Below are positions 35,731-43,705 of a stretch of 64,000 nucleotides of DNA, piece by piece (position 1 is the first letter of the stretch; each line of letters starts with the position of its first letter). The stretch is from Avichristensenella sp031549905 (GTDB lineage: Bacteria; Bacillota; Clostridia; Christensenellales; Aristaeellaceae), in assembly GCA_031549905.1 (NCBI GenBank), contig JAVBPC010000020.1, positions 16,639-80,638 of the forward strand. Direction: 5' to 3'. Position numbers and translations under genes: made by a program. The notes under the pieces were generated by a model that saw only the letters and a program-made list of their open reading frames with translations, ran no database searches and was not told the origin of the DNA.

Positions 35731-37275
35731 ATGCAAAAGCTGAAAACGCTATGCACGGCGGCATTGATACTGCTTGCCGGTCTTTGCCTGTGTGCCTGCG
35801 CGCCCAAAACCACACAGACTGCCTCAGCTCCCGTTACATTGGATGCCTTCCAGTTCGAGCTGGACAACCAGGCCATCGATTTCGCGAACCTGTGGTTCTA
35901 TGATGCGCTGGAAGAGAAAACCGGCGTGCACATCAATTTTGAAGAAGTAAAAGAGGCGGACTGGACCACCCGGCTGAACCTGATGTTCGCGTCGGGCGAC
36001 CTTGCCGATGTGGTGCTGCGCGGCACGGTGGATGTGGAAGAGTTTGGCGTGGCGCAGGGCCTGCTGATCCCGCTGGAAGACCTGCTGCCCGAGTACATGC
36101 CCATCTACTGGGAGCGGCTGCAAAACTCCGGCCTGCCGGAAAACCGCGCGTCCGACGGGCACATCTACTATGTCGGCTTCCTCATTTCGCAGGATGTGAA
36201 CACCAACGGCCATTGGTTCATCAACCGGGATTGGCTTAATCAGCTGGGCCTTGAAATCCCCACCACGGTAGACGAACTGACGGACACGCTGCGCGCGTTC
36301 AAGGCGGCGGGCCTTGGCGGCGCGCCGTATCAGGCCACATTCAACGATGAAAACAACGGCGTGTACAACGCGTTTCAGTTCTTTGGCATACCGCTGAACT
36401 ACGAAAGCTACCTGTTCATCGCGCCGGATGATACGGTGCGGCTGGCCCCGCTGGCGCCGGGGTTCCGCGAGTGCGCGGAGTGGCTGCACACCCTCTACCG
36501 GGAAGGGCTGCTGGACCCCGAATGCATCACGCAAAATTCCAACCTGTGGAGCGCCAAGCTGAACCGCGAATCCGGCGGGCTGATGACGTACTGGCGGCTA
36601 TCAAATACGGCGCTGTCGCCCGAAATCGCATCACAGTTCACTTTGATGCTGCCCGTTGCGGCGGAAGGCTACGCGCCACAGGTATCCGCCACGCTGGAGC
36701 GGATCGAATTCGGCGCGGCGCTGACCACCGCGAACCGGCACATAGAGGAAACGCTGCGCTGGCTGGATGCGCAGTTTGAAACGGAAACCATGATGATATC
36801 CCAAAACGGCGAAATAGGCGAAACGCTGGAAATGGGTGAGGACGGCAGGTACCGCGTGAAGTATGTGCCGCCGGATAACGAGCTGTACAAGCGGGTGCCG
36901 GTGATCTGCGGGCAGTTTTTCGCGCCGCCTGCGTACTACCGGAGCGTATACGAAATGGCCCCGCACCGCGCGGAAAAGGCCGCCTACTGCCGCACCTACG
37001 CGGAGGCGGGCGTGATGGAATACAAATCATTCCAATACCTGACGGATATCGCCGTGATGCCCGCCGACCAGAACACGCGCGCCACCCGCATCTACAACGA
37101 GATTGACAAGCATGTGACCGAGGCGCTGACGGGCTTCATCACCCAGGGGGTGACAGACGCATCCTGGCAGCAATTTATCGATGCGTTTGACGGGCTCGGC
37201 GCGGCGGAATATGTTCGCCTGTACCAGGAGGCGTACGACGGCTACCTTGACAAGGCAAACGAGGCCGCGCCGTGA
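35731..37275 (+). CDS. extracellular sugar-binding lipoprotein 2
   Basis: A 514-residue paralogue of the preceding binding protein, with the same landmarks ('NLMFASGDLADVVLRG', 'WLNQLGLEIPTTVDEL', 'LDAQFETETMM'). It starts with a lipoprotein signal ending L20-C21-A22-C23, so it is membrane-anchored. GGGAGG lies before the ATG at 35731. The two binding proteins may differ in ligand preference or one may be a sensor; its GTGA overlap with the downstream membrane regulator gene suggests partnership with that sensor. Confidence 0.92.
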   Translation: MQKLKTLCTAALILLAGLCLCACAPKTTQTASAPVTLDAFQFELDNQAIDFANLWFYDALEEKTGVHINFEEVKEADWTTRLNLMFASGDLADVVLRGTVDVEEFGVAQGLLIPLEDLLPEYMPIYWERLQNSGLPENRASDGHIYYVGFLISQDVNTNGHWFINRDWLNQLGLEIPTTVDELTDTLRAFKAAGLGGAPYQATFNDENNGVYNAFQFFGIPLNYESYLFIAPDDTVRLAPLAPGFRECAEWLHTLYREGLLDPECITQNSNLWSAKLNRESGGLMTYWRLSNTALSPEIASQFTLMLPVAAEGYAPQVSATLERIEFGAALTTANRHIEETLRWLDAQFETETMMISQNGEIGETLEMGEDGRYRVKYVPPDNELYKRVPVICGQFFAPPAYYRSVYEMAPHRAEKAAYCRTYAEAGVMEYKSFQYLTDIAVMPADQNTRATRIYNEIDKHVTEALTGFITQGVTDASWQQFIDAFDGLGAAEYVRLYQEAYDGYLDKANEAAP

Positions 37276-39185
37276 TCGCCCGCGCGCGGTCTTTGACGCG
37301 CTCCACGCTGGTGCGCTATATGGTGTCCTACACGGCGATCATCCTTGCGCTGGTGTTCGGCGTGGGCATTTTCATGAACAGAACATACGCATCCACCGTG
37401 CGCGAGAATATTATCGATTCTAACATCAACAAGCTGGCGACAATCCGCGCGCAAAACGAGCAGTACATCGCCTCCATGCTGACCATCGCTAACCAGATCG
37501 GCCTATCGCCGTACATCGAGCCCTTCCGCTTCAGCGAGCAGCCGGAAAAGGCGTACCACCTGAAAAAGCAGCTGGTCCCGTATACGGTGACGACCGGGTT
37601 TGTCAACCAGCTGTACCTGATCTTTGCGGAAGATACCTATCTTTATTCATCCTCCACATCAATGCCGCTGGATCTGTTCCTTGATGACCTGATGCGCTTT
37701 GAATTAACCGCGCCGGAAACGCTGCTGTCGCTGATTCGCGGCGATGCGGCGCTTTCCATCTTGCCGTGCCAGAGAGTGGAAAGCCTGATGCTGGATGGCA
37801 CCAGCGCCCAGATGGTCACGTTTATCGCGTCCGTCACGGATGCCGGGCGGAAGACAGCCAGCGCCATTTTCATGGTCAAGGAAAGCACATTCCACCAGTT
37901 GTTCGCCGATGAAATCAAGGAGCCGCGCGGCACCTACATCCTGACCGGCGACCAGGTGCTGGTGGCCGACCGGGGACTGCCGCTGCCGGATGACATGATT
38001 CTTTCCGCAGTAGAAGGGCTGACCGGTACGCTGGTCACAGAGATCACGAGCGATGGCACGGGCTACCTGCTGGTGGCGCAGGCCGCCGCGAAGCATCAGA
38101 TGCGCTATGTCACGGTGATCCCGCTGTCCAGCATCCGGCAAAGCACGCTGCGCGCGCAGCTTGGGTTTGTGGGGTTTCTGCTGGCGCTGTCGGTGCCTTG
38201 CATGCTGCTAATCTTTTACTTATCGCGCCGCCACACGAAGCCCATTCGGGAGCTGCGGCATTTCCTGGGCGCGTCGGAGCCGTTCGCCGACGATTTTGAG
38301 GCGATTCACAGCGGGATTGAAGCGCTGATGGGGCAAAACGAGGACCTGTCCAGCAAGCTGGATGAAAGCCTGCCCGCACTGCGCTCCGCGTTTATTCTGC
38401 ACCTGGTGAAGGGCCGTTTCCGCGCCAGGGAAGATGCCGTAACGATGGCCGCGACGCTGGGTCTTTCCATCGATAAGCCGCATTACCTGGTGGCGCTGGT
38501 GACGCTGCCGCCGGAAGAAAGCGCGCGCTTCCGCATTGATGAGGCGATGGAGAAAGGCGGCACCGCCGGGTACGGCGCGGAGCTTGTATCCAAGGAGCAG
38601 TTCCTGTTCGTGCTGTTTTCGCAGGATCAGACGGCGCTTGCCGACTGGCCGCAAAGGGTTGCGGCGGGGTTTGGCGCAATGGTATCGGAAAGCGCGGTGT
38701 ATGATGACTTTGCCCGCATCGGCGGCGCGTATCTGGAGGCCAGCGCCGACTATGAAAACAGCGCCGTATCGGATGATACCAGCGCGCAGCGGTTCCAGGG
38801 CATGCAGGAGACAGGGCGCGGCGAAGACCAGCCGCCCGACCTGTCCAGGGTACATGCGCACCCGGTGATCCGCGAGATCATGCTGTTCATGGAGGAACAC
38901 TTTGCAGACCCAAGCCTATCCATGAGCGCCATTGCAGACGCGTATTCGATCAGCTCGGTCCGCCTGTCGCTTGACTTCAAAGAGGCGGTGGGCATGAGCC
39001 CATCCGAATACCTGCTGCGCCTTCGGATGGAAAAAGCAAAGGCGCTGCTGTCTAAGACGGAACTTTCCATCAAGGACATTTGCGCCCAGGTGGGGTATTA
39101 TGACGCATCCGGGTTCATCCGGCGGTTTAAGAAGTACATGGGGGTAACGCCTGTGCAGTACCGGCAGGGGGTTACTGTGCAGTAG
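37272..39185 (+). CDS. membrane-bound AraC-type transcriptional regulator with extracellular sensor
   Basis: A 637-residue one-component regulator. A helix at about residues 17-36, an extracellular sensor domain (cache-like by position) to about 285, a second helix at about 289-311, a cytoplasmic linker, and an AraC helix-turn-helix pair at about 535-637 ('LSMSAIADAYSISSVRLSLD', 'IKDICAQVGYYDASGFIRRF'). This layout is known from regulators of LplABC-type sugar loci in Firmicutes. The GTG start overlaps the stop of binding protein 2. It probably activates this operon and the divergent hydrolases. Confidence 0.9.
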   Translation: MIARARSLTRSTLVRYMVSYTAIILALVFGVGIFMNRTYASTVRENIIDSNINKLATIRAQNEQYIASMLTIANQIGLSPYIEPFRFSEQPEKAYHLKKQLVPYTVTTGFVNQLYLIFAEDTYLYSSSTSMPLDLFLDDLMRFELTAPETLLSLIRGDAALSILPCQRVESLMLDGTSAQMVTFIASVTDAGRKTASAIFMVKESTFHQLFADEIKEPRGTYILTGDQVLVADRGLPLPDDMILSAVEGLTGTLVTEITSDGTGYLLVAQAAAKHQMRYVTVIPLSSIRQSTLRAQLGFVGFLLALSVPCMLLIFYLSRRHTKPIRELRHFLGASEPFADDFEAIHSGIEALMGQNEDLSSKLDESLPALRSAFILHLVKGRFRAREDAVTMAATLGLSIDKPHYLVALVTLPPEESARFRIDEAMEKGGTAGYGAELVSKEQFLFVLFSQDQTALADWPQRVAAGFGAMVSESAVYDDFARIGGAYLEASADYENSAVSDDTSAQRFQGMQETGRGEDQPPDLSRVHAHPVIREIMLFMEEHFADPSLSMSAIADAYSISSVRLSLDFKEAVGMSPSEYLLRLRMEKAKALLSKTELSIKDICAQVGYYDASGFIRRFKKYMGVTPVQYRQGVTVQ

Positions 39186-39549
39186 CGCGCATGTGAAAGC
39201 AGATGATGTTGCCATCCGGGTCGCGGAAATGGAAGGAGCGCGCGCCCCACGGCCAGGTGGTGGGGGTGGTGACGAAATCTACGCCGAGGGGCGCAAGGCG
39301 CGCGAATTCCGCATCCACATCGGCAACGTCAAAGCCGATAAGCACGTTGCCGCCGTGCATAGCGGGGTCGAGCGACATGCCCATGTCATCGCGCGCAGCG
39401 GATTTAGCGTAGAAGATGAGGGACATACCGCCCGCGGATAGCCCGCAGTGAATGTCATCGCCTTCCGCTGTTTCGCCAAATATCGCTTCGTAAAAAGCGC
39501 GCATCGCGGGAACGTTGCCCGTGAGGAAGCTTACATAGGAGTGTTTCAT
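39172..39549 (-). CDS. VOC/glyoxalase family protein
   Basis: A 125-residue VOC-superfamily protein ('SFLTGNVPAMRAFYEAIFGE', 'GFDVADVDAEFARLAPLGV', 'FHFRDPDGNIICFHM'), a metal-binding fold used by glyoxalases, dioxygenases and resistance proteins. Exact role unknown. AAAGGAG lies eight bases before the ATG at 39549. It is the last gene of the five-gene minus operon; its last codons overlap the end of the convergent AraC-type sensor gene. Confidence 0.88.
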   Translation of the reverse strand: MKHSYVSFLTGNVPAMRAFYEAIFGETAEGDDIHCGLSAGGMSLIFYAKSAARDDMGMSLDPAMHGGNVLIGFDVADVDAEFARLAPLGVDFVTTPTTWPWGARSFHFRDPDGNIICFHMRATAQ

Positions 39550-39591
39550 GGTAATGGCTCCTTTCACTTTTGCAAAATTGAAGATGCTGCA

Positions 39592-40245
39592 CTAGTGCTG
39601 CAGCAGTGTGTGAAGGCAATCCACCCACAAATCAGTCACCATTGCCAATGCTTTTATGCTGTCCCCATAATGCAAAGGGTTTTCGAGCGAATGATCCATG
39701 CCGGCCAGCACATGCAGCGTGCATGCAGGCAAGGCGCGCATTGCGCTGATGTTGTCTGCGGAACAGTGGGGATCGTTATCGCCGACAACGACGGTGCATT
39801 TCATGCCACCTACATGCGGGATTAGCTTGTCCACCGGCGTAAGGAAAAAATGAGATACCGCCGCCGTGTCAAGCAACAGGGCTGTTTCAGCCGCGAACAC
39901 CGTTCCGATGCTTTTGCTGGCAAAGATGATTTTGCGGTACTGTTCCGCATGCGCCATGCAGCGTTTTATTGCAGCATGACAATCGCGGAAAATTTGCCGG
40001 TGCGCCTCTTCCGTGTTGTCATGCCTTGCATTGGAACACTGAAAGAAATACTTTAGGTTCAGTACATCGCAGCCTGCCTGCAATGCCGTCTCGGTGCAAT
40101 AATAAAGCAGCGGCATTTCGCAACTGTATCCCATGCCTGGGAAAACGACAACAAGCGCGCTTGAATCGCTTCTGCTTTGGAAAAGCACGTTATCGATGGT
40201 TATACCGTTTGCCGAAGCTATGGCGATGTTTTTTTCGGTGCTCAT
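39592..40245 (-). CDS. alpha/beta hydrolase-like protein
   Basis: A 217-residue cytosolic protein with an alpha/beta-hydrolase pattern: 'VVFPGMGYSCEMPLLYYCTE' oxyanion region, a putative nucleophile serine in 'IIFASKSIGTVFAAE' (S-x-S-x-G instead of G-x-S-x-G), an acid in 'VVGDNDPHCS' and a histidine in 'GMDHSLEN'. Substrate unknown. AAGGAGG precedes the ATG. Codon use appears less GC-rich than its neighbours, which may indicate later acquisition. Confidence 0.8.
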   Translation of the reverse strand: MSTEKNIAIASANGITIDNVLFQSRSDSSALVVVFPGMGYSCEMPLLYYCTETALQAGCDVLNLKYFFQCSNARHDNTEEAHRQIFRDCHAAIKRCMAHAEQYRKIIFASKSIGTVFAAETALLLDTAAVSHFFLTPVDKLIPHVGGMKCTVVVGDNDPHCSADNISAMRALPACTLHVLAGMDHSLENPLHYGDSIKALAMVTDLWVDCLHTLLQH

Positions 40246-40257
40246 CGGATGCCTCCT

Positions 40258-40620
40258 TCAGCGGCAGTCCATTCCGCTTTTCCGCAGCGCGCCCACCGCC
40301 GCATCCAACCGGTCCGCCTTGACCAGAATGTAATCCGTATCGTATGTGGATATGACGAAAATGCTGATGCCCGCTTTTGCCAGCGCCCCGGCGATGCGGG
40401 AAAGAATGCCCACCAGCGAGAAATCCAGCGGACCTTCCACTTTTAGCGCGCGCCAGCCTGGTTCGCAAACCAATGCATCTGTTGGCGTTTTGCTGCTTTC
40501 GCACACCAGGGACAGTTCATCCCGTGTTTTTGTCAGCGAAATGAACCCTTCCGGCAGCTTTTCGGGCATCGCCGCCAGCTTCGCCACGGTGTATTCCGGC
40601 GTGAGGACCGAAAGTATCAT
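40258..40620 (-). CDS. ACT domain protein (CASTOR/ACT_7 type)
   Basis: A 120-residue protein with two ACT-like halves, of the type that resembles the regulatory part of aspartate kinase and mammalian CASTOR: 'WRALKVEGPLDFSLVGILSR' and 'LAKAGISIFVISTYDTDYIL'. Such stand-alone ACT proteins are presumed amino-acid sensors. The ATG overlaps the preceding acetyltransferase stop in ATGA; the next gene starts 12 bases downstream. Confidence 0.88.
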   Translation of the reverse strand: MILSVLTPEYTVAKLAAMPEKLPEGFISLTKTRDELSLVCESSKTPTDALVCEPGWRALKVEGPLDFSLVGILSRIAGALAKAGISIFVISTYDTDYILVKADRLDAAVGALRKSGMDCR

Positions 40621-41066
40621 ACGGCACCCTCCGTTAAATCCAGCTTCATTTTCACTTTGCCATCGCTCATTTCGCCCGTGGGCAGAAATCCAACGCTGCG
40701 ATACAGCGCTTCGGCGATGGTATTGCCTTCTCTAAAATCCAGTGTGACGGCCTGTATGCCCAATGCGCGCAGGTCATCCAGCACGCGGCGCATTGCGGCC
40801 TTGCCGTACCCGCGCCCCTGGTAGCGCTGATCAATCATGAAGCGCCAAAGATACGCGGTGTTTTTATCCGGGTTCATCATCAGCATCACAAAACCGACCA
40901 TTTGATCATCGCTGAATATTGCGAAAGGGCGCGCGTGGTCGCGGTAGGCGTACGCCTGCGCCAGCGAGCGCTGGTTGGTCGCCACAAACGCTTTCTGGCT
41001 TTCCGCAACGGATAGCGTCATGCACGTTTCACAGTTATTCTTATCGATGGGGATAAGACTTATCAT
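40617..41066 (-). CDS. GNAT acetyltransferase (spermine/spermidine acetyltransferase-like), copy 2
   Basis: A 149-residue GNAT enzyme with the acetyl-CoA motif 'MIDQRYQGRGYGKAAM'. The N-terminal 'LSVAESQKAFVATN' pattern resembles BltD/PaiA-type polyamine acetyltransferases. It is a close tandem paralogue of the upstream gene (identical over 'ATNQRSLAQAY' and the acetyl-CoA loop) and overlaps it by four bases. Confidence 0.9.
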   Translation of the reverse strand: MISLIPIDKNNCETCMTLSVAESQKAFVATNQRSLAQAYAYRDHARPFAIFSDDQMVGFVMLMMNPDKNTAYLWRFMIDQRYQGRGYGKAAMRRVLDDLRALGIQAVTLDFREGNTIAEALYRSVGFLPTGEMSDGKVKMKLDLTEGAV

Positions 41067-41518
41067 GTGTTTCCTCCCGGCTGCGTTACATCCAGCGTCA
41101 TCACGACCAGATCGCCGATCACCTCGCCCGTGGGCACGAACCCGTACCCGCGGTACAACGCATCGGCAACAGTGTTGGTTTTTTCATAGTCCAACCCGAC
41201 TGACTTCGCGCCGGCTTCCCTAAAAATGTCCAGCACAAGCCGCATCGCGGCCTTGCCGTACCCGCGCCCCTGGTAGCGCTGGTCAATCATGAAGCGCCAC
41301 AGGTAGAAATCATCCTTTGCCGGGTGCAGGATCAGCATCGCAAACCCGACCATGCGATCATCATCGTAGATGGCGTAAGGGTGCGCGCGGTCGCGGTAGA
41401 TGTACGCCTGCGCCAGCGAGCGCTGGTTTGTGGCGATAAAAGCCTGTTGATCCTGCGAAACGGTAAGGGAGAGGCATTCCTCATAGTTGCCCCTGTCAAT
41501 GGGAAGCAAACGGATCAT
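41063..41518 (-). CDS. GNAT acetyltransferase (spermine/spermidine acetyltransferase-like), copy 1
   Basis: A 151-residue GNAT enzyme, 'LTVSQDQQAFIATNQRSLAQ' and 'MIDQRYQGRGYGKAAM'. First gene of the operon acetyltransferase-acetyltransferase-ACT-hydrolase-VOC. The ribosome binding site is weak. No clear promoter is seen; the 165-base palindrome lies 27 bases upstream, so the operon may depend on read-through from recG or on a promoter within the palindrome. Confidence 0.9.
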   Translation of the reverse strand: MIRLLPIDRGNYEECLSLTVSQDQQAFIATNQRSLAQAYIYRDRAHPYAIYDDDRMVGFAMLILHPAKDDFYLWRFMIDQRYQGRGYGKAAMRLVLDIFREAGAKSVGLDYEKTNTVADALYRGYGFVPTGEVIGDLVVMTLDVTQPGGNT

Positions 41519-41545
41519 AGCACGTTCTCGCTTTCATGCCTGCTT

Positions 41546-41710
41546 TAGGGTCATTCTGAAAAAGGGGAAACGATGCAATATGAGCGTCTTTTACGCCATA
41601 TCGGCGTTGCAAAAGCTTGAAATAGCGCTGCTATTCCTGCGCCTTTGCGCCTTGATCTGGCGAAAAATCCGCGCCATCTTGCACATTTCCCCCTTTTCAG
41701 AACGACCCTA
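41546..41710. repeat. 165-base palindromic element ending in the recG stop codon
   Basis: Starts TAGGGTC and ends GACCCTA. The outer 27 bases of the two arms match at about 24 positions (TAGGGTCRTTCTGAAAARGGGGAAA), and weaker symmetry continues to the centre AATAGC-GCT-GCTATT. The terminal TAG on the minus strand is the recG stop codon (41710-41708). No coding capacity; MITE-like or a large RNA hairpin. Confidence 0.8.
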
Positions 41711-43705
41711 GTTAAACCCCACATCCGTGCCGCCAAACCGCTGGAGCGCCGCCTCGCGCAGCAGTTGCGATTCGTGCGCGCGCAGCGGGTCGGCCAGCGT
41801 TTTTTCTACGGCGTCGCGCGCTTCCGCCAGCAGCCGCACATCGTTTGACAGCGCCGCGCCCGGCATCTCCGGCGCGCCGTGCTGCCGGGTGCCGAACCAT
41901 TCACCCGGGCCGCGCAACTCCAGATCCTTCTGCGCGATGATGAACCCGTCCGTCGTATCGCACAGCACATCCAACCGCTCGGATGCCTCGCCCAGCAGGA
42001 AGCAGTAGCTCTCCGCCGCGCCGCGCCCCACGCGCCCGCGCAGCTGGTGTAGCTGCGACAGCCCGAACCGGTCGGCGTTTTCAATCACCATAACGGAGGC
42101 GTTGGGCACATCCACGCCCACCTCCACCACCGTGGTGGCGACCAGCACATCGGCTTCACCCCTGGCGAACGCGGCGATGGCGTCGGCCTGCTCCTTGGGC
42201 TTCTGCTTGCCGTGCGCCAGCGAAAGGCGGAGGCCTTTCAGTGCGCCCTCAGCCAAATCCTTGTACATGACTTCGGCGGAGATGGCATCCATCGTGTCGC
42301 TTTCCTCCACCAGCGGGCACACGATATACACTTGCCGCCCGGCGGACGCCTGCGCGCGCAGGAAGCCGTACATGCCCTGACGCTTTGCCTCGGGCACCTG
42401 ATGGGTCTTGATCGGCGTGCGGCCTGGGGGCAGCTCATCGACGATGGAGATATCCAAATCGCCGAACAGGATCAGCGACAGCGTGCGTGGAATCGGCGTT
42501 GCCGACAGCACCAGCACGTTCGCCGCCGGCCCGCGCGCCTTTTCGGCAAGCGCCGTCCGCTGCCTGACGCCAAAGCGGTGCTGTTCATCGGTAATAACCA
42601 ACCCTAGGTTCTGATACTCGACCCCTTCGGACAGCAGCGCGTGCGTGCCGATGATGATCTGCGCGGTGCCGTCCGCGGCCATTTCCTTGGCGCGCCGCCT
42701 GTCCTTTTCGCCCATCTTGCCGGTCAGCAGCGCGAAGGTGATCCCCATCGGGGTCAGCAGCCTTTCGGCGGTCTTGGCATGCTGCGCGGCCAGCACTTCC
42801 GTGGGCGCCATCAGCGCGCCCTGGAACCCGGCTTTTGCCGCCAAGTACAGCGCGCCGAACGCCAGCGCCGTTTTGCCGCTGCCCACGTCTCCCTGCACCA
42901 GCCGTGCCATGGGGCCTCTGGCTTCCATATCCTTCGCGATTTCGGACAGAACGCGCCGTTGCGCTCCGGTCGGCGCGAAGGGCAGCCCGGCCCAGAACTC
43001 CGCCTGCAATGCTTCGCCGCCGGGGATCACCACCCCCACGGGGTTCCTGTGGCGCAGCTCCAGCAGATGCGTTTGGAACAGCGCCAGCTCCTCAAACGCC
43101 AGGCGGCGGCGGGCTTCCAGCAGCGCTTCCTGGGTTTCCGGGAAATGCGCCTGCCTAAGCGCAAACTGCTGCGGGCACAGGCTGTAGCGGCTGCGAAAGG
43201 TTTCCGGCAGGGGGTCGTCGAACCGGCCCGCGTCCAGCGCCGCGCGGATCAGGCTGCGCATCGTCTTGGGCGGCAGCGATTCGATGGGCTTGTACACCGG
43301 CTGTATGCAGCGCTCTTCCACAAAGCGCGGGTTGACGGCCATCAGCTGCCCGTTTTTGCCGCGCGTGATGCGGCCATAGAACCTGCGCGTATCGCCCGTG
43401 GGCAGGTTTTTCGCCATCCATGGCGTTTGGAACCATGTGCACGCAATGCCACCGGTGGCATCCTCAATGCGGGTGGTGACGTACACGCGCCCCCCGAGGC
43501 GCACCGTGCGCGCCTGGCGAGCGATCGTGCCGCAGAAGCACATCTCCTGCCCGGCGCGAAGGGAGGCGATGGGGGTATCCTGCGTCATGTCCTGATAGCC
43601 CGTGGGCAGGCGGCGCGCAAGGCTTTCGGGCGTGGAAAGGCCCGCCGCCTCCAACGATTGAAGGCGTGCGGGCCCTACTCCTTTTACATCAGCCCAGGAG
43701 AGCAT
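41708..43705 (-). CDS. recG: ATP-dependent DNA helicase RecG
   Basis: A 665-residue fork-remodelling helicase that drives branch migration and reverses stalled forks. It has an N-terminal helical/HhH part ('DVKGVGPARLQSLEAAGLST'), OB wedge domain at about 50-140, Walker A 'GDVGSGKTALAF', DEQH box 'ITDEQHRFG', motif III 'LSATPIPRTL' and motif VI 'HQLRGRVGRG'. The ATG at 43705 overlaps the fakA stop in TAATG. Slightly shorter than B. subtilis RecG. The stop codon comes from the inserted palindrome, so the original C-terminus may have been cut or altered by a few residues. Confidence 0.97.
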   Translation of the reverse strand: MLSWADVKGVGPARLQSLEAAGLSTPESLARRLPTGYQDMTQDTPIASLRAGQEMCFCGTIARQARTVRLGGRVYVTTRIEDATGGIACTWFQTPWMAKNLPTGDTRRFYGRITRGKNGQLMAVNPRFVEERCIQPVYKPIESLPPKTMRSLIRAALDAGRFDDPLPETFRSRYSLCPQQFALRQAHFPETQEALLEARRRLAFEELALFQTHLLELRHRNPVGVVIPGGEALQAEFWAGLPFAPTGAQRRVLSEIAKDMEARGPMARLVQGDVGSGKTALAFGALYLAAKAGFQGALMAPTEVLAAQHAKTAERLLTPMGITFALLTGKMGEKDRRRAKEMAADGTAQIIIGTHALLSEGVEYQNLGLVITDEQHRFGVRQRTALAEKARGPAANVLVLSATPIPRTLSLILFGDLDISIVDELPPGRTPIKTHQVPEAKRQGMYGFLRAQASAGRQVYIVCPLVEESDTMDAISAEVMYKDLAEGALKGLRLSLAHGKQKPKEQADAIAAFARGEADVLVATTVVEVGVDVPNASVMVIENADRFGLSQLHQLRGRVGRGAAESYCFLLGEASERLDVLCDTTDGFIIAQKDLELRGPGEWFGTRQHGAPEMPGAALSNDVRLLAEARDAVEKTLADPLRAHESQLLREAALQRFGGTDVGFN

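Noticed and set aside
41519..41545. Promoter for the five-gene acetyltransferase operon
   Set aside because: No spacing between TTGCAT-like and -10-like sequences at the palindrome end fits a sigma-A promoter, so none is listed.
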